Shown: positions 59,039 to 64,000 of the stretch, one piece after another
How the letters are laid out: each line of letters opens with the position of its first letter
How positions within the stretch are numbered: the first letter of the stretch is position 1
Source of the DNA: Gyrodactylus bullatarudis
Taxonomy: Eukaryota > Platyhelminthes > Monogenea > Gyrodactylidea > Gyrodactylidae
Assembly: GCA_012064415.1 (NCBI GenBank)
Contig: SSNU01000294.1
Span: 186,001 to 250,000, forward strand
DNA length: 64,000 bases
Reading direction: 5' to 3'
Notes under the pieces: model-generated
What the model was told of the DNA's origin: nothing
Seen by the model: only the letters and a program-made list of their open reading frames with translations
The model's database searches: none
Position numbers and translations under genes: made by a program

Positions 59039-60107
59039 CAGAAAAAATAGAGATCATACTATAAACTCAGCTTCAATAGACAGGAGATAAATTATTATAG
59101 CAGAATTTTGAGAGAATGATTTATTTCATTCCAACTTGTCCGATAAAATCATTATAATGATTCTAATTTGAGTTTGCATGGTATTTCTTTTATTTTAATC
59201 ATGTCTCTAGTAAGTATCTTTAATTGGCTCGATTAATTTTTTGACATGAATGATTTATTAATTTCCCGACGCTTCATTCATCTTTTCTCAATAGTCTGTT
59301 AATAAAATGTATAATTAAAAAAAACACTGTATAATTATAATTCCATGTATATATTAAAACAACTACTTTATTTACTATTAAGATTTTTAATAGAATGTTT
59401 CTGAACCTACTAGAGTTATATATCATTAGCAAGATTGGAAGCCAGGAAAAATTGAATTTTTTAGAAAGAAATACTCATTCTTACTTTTCTTATTTTTCTC
59501 ACATATCATTGATCTATTTTTTTCCTTCTTCAGACACGATTAAAAATGGATTTACCTATCAAGTGAGTCTATCAGCCAAGTTAATTATAATATTAATCAT
59601 AATGATGATTTAGAACTCATTTTGAGGATTTAAAGCTTTCATCTTGCCGGATCTCATCAGGCTCTTACACCGGCTTGATTTGAATAAATTAACAAAATTT
59701 TTATCCTCTTATTGGTTGGTTTGAAAATATGGTTAAGGAGTATTTACGTTTTGTTTGGAACGCGGTTTTGTTTCAGTTTGGATCTAGTAAACCTATAAAA
59801 TGTCCATTTAATGAGACAATGTTCTATTTTTATTTTAATAATGTACAATGTACATGAAGGATTTACCAATAAGAAGTGAATTTACGTACTGTAATCCCTT
59901 TTTCTCCTATGGTACTTACTTATGAGATCTCGATATGTAAAAACAACAATAGATACAGTAATGAATTTGATTACTACTTCTAATCAAGGATCATAAATGT
60001 ACACTTGACTTAAATATCCTCTTGTATTTTCTTTATATCCTTTGTTATCTGCTCAAGGAGGAAAATCAATACAACTGCATTTCAAGAATGTATAATATAG
60101 ATTAGAG
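59039..60107. other. gene-free stretch
   Basis: AT-rich; no gene or repeat recognised. Confidence 0.35.
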
Positions 60108-60562
60108 TAGGGCAATTTTTTCAACTTTTCCCAGCCTTAATCTCATTTTGAAGATTATTTAAAACTAAGCATTTTTCTCCTATAAAACCATACGCTTTCG
60201 AGTTTGTTCTGATATAAAAAATCTCGATTGAAGATGAGAATTTTAAAACACGCGCCAAGATTTTTTCAATGAATTTCACTACGAGAAGGGACGAAATTGA
60301 GATTTTTGAATAGTTTTTGCAACATTTTGAATAAAAATAGGGCTTATAATAAAAATTGAGTGTTCTTTCACATGTCGGAAGAGAAAGTCCCAGGAAATTA
60401 GGTAAATTTTGATGATTTTAGGGGAAATGGGATTTTTGTATATCAGAACATTTAAAAATCTCCATTTTGATTTTCAAAAATGTGTTTTTCATGGTTAAAA
60501 CATCAATTTTTGATTAAGCTATAGAACATTGTTTGGAGAAAATAAAATTTTGTATTACCCTA
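60108..60562 (+). repeat. family 3 element, copy B
   Basis: 455 bp matching the copy in USP22 intron 4. Weak terminal inverted repeats (TAGGGCAATTTTTT at left; right complement TAGGGTAATACAAAATTTT). No target duplication is evident. Confidence 0.7.
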
Positions 60563-61447
60563 ATATATGGTGGTTAAATTATCGCTGTTAAAACTAAGAA
60601 AATAGTTCCTTATTAGGATTTAGCATTCGCCTCTATTGTATAGCTCCATGTGTAATGTCTCTCGACAATATTCTCAGCTTATCATTGGTGTTGTTCACTA
60701 GCTAGTCTTAAACTTAATTAATGGAGATGCCAACCAACAGTCTCTAATGCTTTAGGAGAACATGAGCTTTGTCAACCCCGGTAATTGGGAGACCGGATTG
60801 ACAAGAAACAGATGCAAATATTTTATGCTCTCTTAAGCTTTTTCCAACTATCTCAGATAAATTAGTTAATCGTCACGAATACATCACAATATTAATATAT
60901 TGATTATGGGCAACAGACTATGAGAAATTATCAGTCATTTACCCATACAGGAGAGATGAGATCAGCTACCTACCTCTTTTAGTCTATCTTTCTCTTTAAT
61001 TGTGAGTGTAGAATTTTGATAAACAGAGTATTATTGATTATGGAACCAGTTAGTACAGTATAAAGACTATCCAAGTTCTTTCAAGATCTCAAATATGATG
61101 GAGAGTAGTCATGGGCGAAATTTTCCAAAATTTCTAACAAATGAGATGAAATTATTCCTCAAATATATTTTAACATCCTATCTCACCAGATTTCACTGCA
61201 AAATATCTTACAATGTTTCTATAAAAAGATGAACAAAATTATGAAAATATTCAAATAAAAAACGTCTTATTTTCATGAATTTTACACATTATTTCTTCCA
61301 ATAAAATGGCAAGAAAGACTTAATCTTATTAAATTTGTTTAAAATTAAATTTCTCTTAATTTTTATCTTTTTAAAATTCTGATTAGTGAAAAAAACGTTT
61401 TTTATTTAACAATTTTGTTTATTTCATTACAAAAGAAAATATTATTG
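60563..61447. other. gene-free stretch
   Basis: No gene or recognised repeat. Confidence 0.35.
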
Positions 61448-61885
61448 TTAGATTCTAAACTCATGTGGAAAGTTAGAGAACAACAAGCGTAAATTTGAGT
61501 GATAAACGTTGTATTTCGCCGGGTCTTTCCAGACTCTACCCCGGTTAACATATAAATACTATTACAATGCTCTATTTGGGACCTTCCATTGGTTCATTTT
61601 GGCTTCGCAACTTCTTTCAGAAGGGTGGAGAGCTTGCTGTGAAATTCATCTCTTGATCTGCTAATTACTTTTGCCTTTTGAGAAAGTTGTCAATTTGTAA
61701 CTGCCCACTGTACCTTTTTCGTTTTCTTTTGGTTGTTGAGCAGTTTTTCCTTTCTCTTTTATCACTAATTACAGGTTGACTGGTAATTTGATTATCAACT
61801 ATTGTTGACTTCTCACCGGTTTCACATTTTGCCAATTTTGTAATAGTTGTTGTTCTCTAACCTTCCACATGAGTTTAGAATCTAA
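61448..61885 (+). mobile_element. family 4 inverted-repeat element, complete copy
   Basis: 438 bp with ends of about 40 bp in inverted orientation: TTAGATTCTAAACTCATGTG at left and CACATGAGTTTAGAATCTAA at right, extending through GAACAACAA/TTGTTGTTC. Internal copies elsewhere: 14,330-14,530 and, inverted, 1,540-1,805. Non-coding. Confidence 0.75.
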
Positions 61886-64000
61886 AAATAATATTCTTGA
61901 TGAGGTTCGACAATATTATCGTACAAAAGAAAATATATTTCTATCATACAGATCATCTGTAACCGATGGGTGATGTTAGTAATTTTGAAAAATTTTGTCT
62001 AACGAAGATATTTTTCGAAATCCCGAGGAAAAAATTAATTCTCAAGAAAAATTTGGCATTTTTTCAAATTGGCGCAAATTTACATATTTTTCCAACTTCG
62101 ATCTGGATATTTTTTGATCTCAAATCAATATCTCAAGGATATTTCGTGTTATGCTTAAATTATTGGGAAAAAAATATTTTTACGAAATTCCAATTTTAGG
62201 CATTCAACAGCAAAAAAGCGATGTGACTACTTAGAACTTTTTTATTCTTGAGATTTTTTGAATCATGACTGTTTGTACTTTTATTTCATAAATGATTGAA
62301 TAATTTAAAAACAAAAACAACAAATATTGAAAGAATGAAAATTACAAGAAATTTTTCGCTATCTTAAAATGCTACCATAAATCATGTCTCAATCGAACAT
62401 TGAATTATAAACCATTAGAATCCTCTCAAGGAATTCGTTTCGATTCTAACGTCTAATTTAAAAGAATCTATTGTCTAATTGTGATTACGGGCATTTTTTT
62501 GTTCAGTGACGCGTATTTAGTGATTCCTCTCTAGAATTTGAGGTCAAAATCTGACTTTGGCAAACTCTTAAACAGAGCTGAGGAAGGAATTATTCCACAT
62601 TCGAATGACTCTCTCCAGTGATTACTCACAAGCTTCTTAAAACCAGAGATTATCCTTCATAATAACGTAAATAAATTTCATCAAGTTCATCAAACAGTTT
62701 CAAAGGAAAAACAGTAGAGACTCTTTTGATGTATTTCCATCTCTTGCCATGTTTAAGACTTGATTCATCTTCCATTGTTGGTTCTATCTTCATTTCTTTC
62801 TTGTTTTCATCTTATCTTTTTCTTATGCGATTAAAGGAGTTGAAAAACTATAGATTCTGAGTTGAATAAGCTTACAATTAGGAGCTCAGTTTCTCAATGT
62901 TCTCATCTGTGTTGATTTCTCTTTAAATTAAACCAGATTTTGTCTTTTACTATCCTTAATTCGATGCGTAAAATTCTCAATAAAGACAACACGTGTCTAT
63001 GCCAGACATACATTTGAACTTCTCTCTCTGAGAAGAGTTAAACGTAGTCTTTATGGTGAGAAAGAAAGTCTAAAATCTAATGGATTTCCGAAAAGTAAAA
63101 TGCCCTCAAATTCATGTCGTATTGAGAGCTAAATGTGTGTTATTTTTTTGAAAAATGCATTCAATGTATTTCCTCGTTTAAGGAAAAATGTATATCATGA
63201 AAGAAAATACAAAATAATTTTCCCCTCACAATGAAAAAGTTACAAATGAATGAAAATCTTCAATTTGTTGTATTCACGAGAGTATATGCAGACTCTGTGT
63301 TCTCTTATTCTTGAAATTCTGCATTAGTGAATATTGAATCATTTATTATGATTCAATATTCGAATTGAGATGCGTTCTGAATTAGTTACCAAATGGCGAA
63401 TCTACTGGACAAGTAGCTTATGTGATCATTTTTCTGGCTGCCTTTCACATAGGCTTTTTCTCTAAAAATATATTATATAAAGCTAATTGATATGAAGTTG
63501 GGAATCTATGATTTTTCCAGAAATCTCGATTTTTTCATCAAGAATTCTAATTTGTTAAAGATTTTTTGGGATCCTACTCATGTTGCGCACTTTTACCATT
63601 TGAAAAATAAAATTCTGAAAGAAATTTTTTTTTTCAAATTTTGTGCCGAAATCCATTTTTCGAACTTCGAGCTGAAAATTTTTATTGATTTGAAAGTGGG
63701 GGCTGATCGAAAGTGTTTTTTCAGGATCAAGATTAGACAAAAAAATCAATTCAACTGAATCTGATCTTATGCATAATCACATTATCGTTTGGGAGCGGAA
63801 TTTCGATTTTTTGATCATTTTCACTACTTGAAAATCAATGAAATTTCGATAATTTGACGGTGCTATTCAGCTTTATTATCTAATCCTGATCCAGAAAAAC
63901 TCTTTCGATCAACCTGCAACTTTCAAATCAATAAAAATTTTCAGCTTAAACTACAAAAAAATGGGATTTCGGCGTCAAATGGTATTTTGAAAAATGACCA
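61886..64000. other. gene-free stretch with diverged repeats
   Basis: No gene supported. 63,480-63,660 (AAGATTTTTTGGGATCCTAC, TCATGTTG..CACTTTTACC) has relatives at 55,405-55,460, 27,840-27,900 and 23,410-23,500, defining another old AT-rich family. Confidence 0.45.

Noticed and set aside
1..64000. CRISPR arrays, operons, ribosome-binding sites, bacterial elements
   Set aside because: The window is eukaryotic; no spaced direct-repeat array or polycistronic structure was seen.

Overview
This is animal nuclear DNA. It is AT-rich (by eye about 30% GC), has spliced genes with GT..AG introns, and is full of DNA-transposon debris. The gene set (alpha-catenin, SYDE-type RhoGAP, SAGA-type USP22, histone stem-loop-binding protein) is metazoan. 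A CGGBP1-like hAT transposase, pogo-, mariner- and piggyBac-type fragments, and a mixture of tiny and very long introns make an arthropod such as a parasitic copepod my best guess. That taxon is inference only.

Layout. Positions 2.7-19.2 kb form a compact gene block: divergent alpha-catenin-like gene (-, 3' end not seen), 3-hydroxyisobutyrate dehydrogenase HIBADH (+), ASCC3 helicase (-, 18 exons, complete), LLPH (+) and SLBP (-, one exon). A SYDE/RhoGAP100F-type RhoGAP gene (-) spans 20.2-34.4 kb, with an 8.7-kb intron that contains a hAT transposase copy. A USP22/non-stop deubiquitinase (-, 35.8-38.4 kb) sits head-to-head with an unrecognised seven-exon gene (+, 38.6-39.85 kb). From 39.9 kb to the end I found no host gene, only transposon relics (piggyBac, pogo/Tigger-like, mariner), non-autonomous inverted-repeat elements and diverged repeats.

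Architecture. Three head-to-head pairs share intervals of 95-168 bp: alpha-catenin/HIBADH, ASCC3/LLPH and USP22/unknown. HIBADH and ASCC3 converge tail-to-tail with 92 bp between stops and probably overlapping 3' ends. For ASCC3 (2,203 aa), the RhoGAP (1,016 aa), USP22 (591 aa) and the unknown gene (298 aa) I placed exon borders at GT/AG sites and the reading phase closes exactly.

Most notable observation: many introns are extraordinarily short for an animal (24, 26, 28, 28, 29, 30, 30, 31, 35, 36 and 36 bp) and occur in four unrelated genes beside introns of hundreds to thousands of bp. Several are fixed by protein homology on both sides. Second, a set of repeat families can be reconstructed from within the window, including two nested insertions whose target-site duplications can be read directly by comparison with uninterrupted copies.

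The genes have no evident shared pathway. They cover cell adhesion, valine catabolism, ribosome/alkylation-damage response, ribosome biogenesis, histone mRNA metabolism, Rho signalling and histone H2B deubiquitination.
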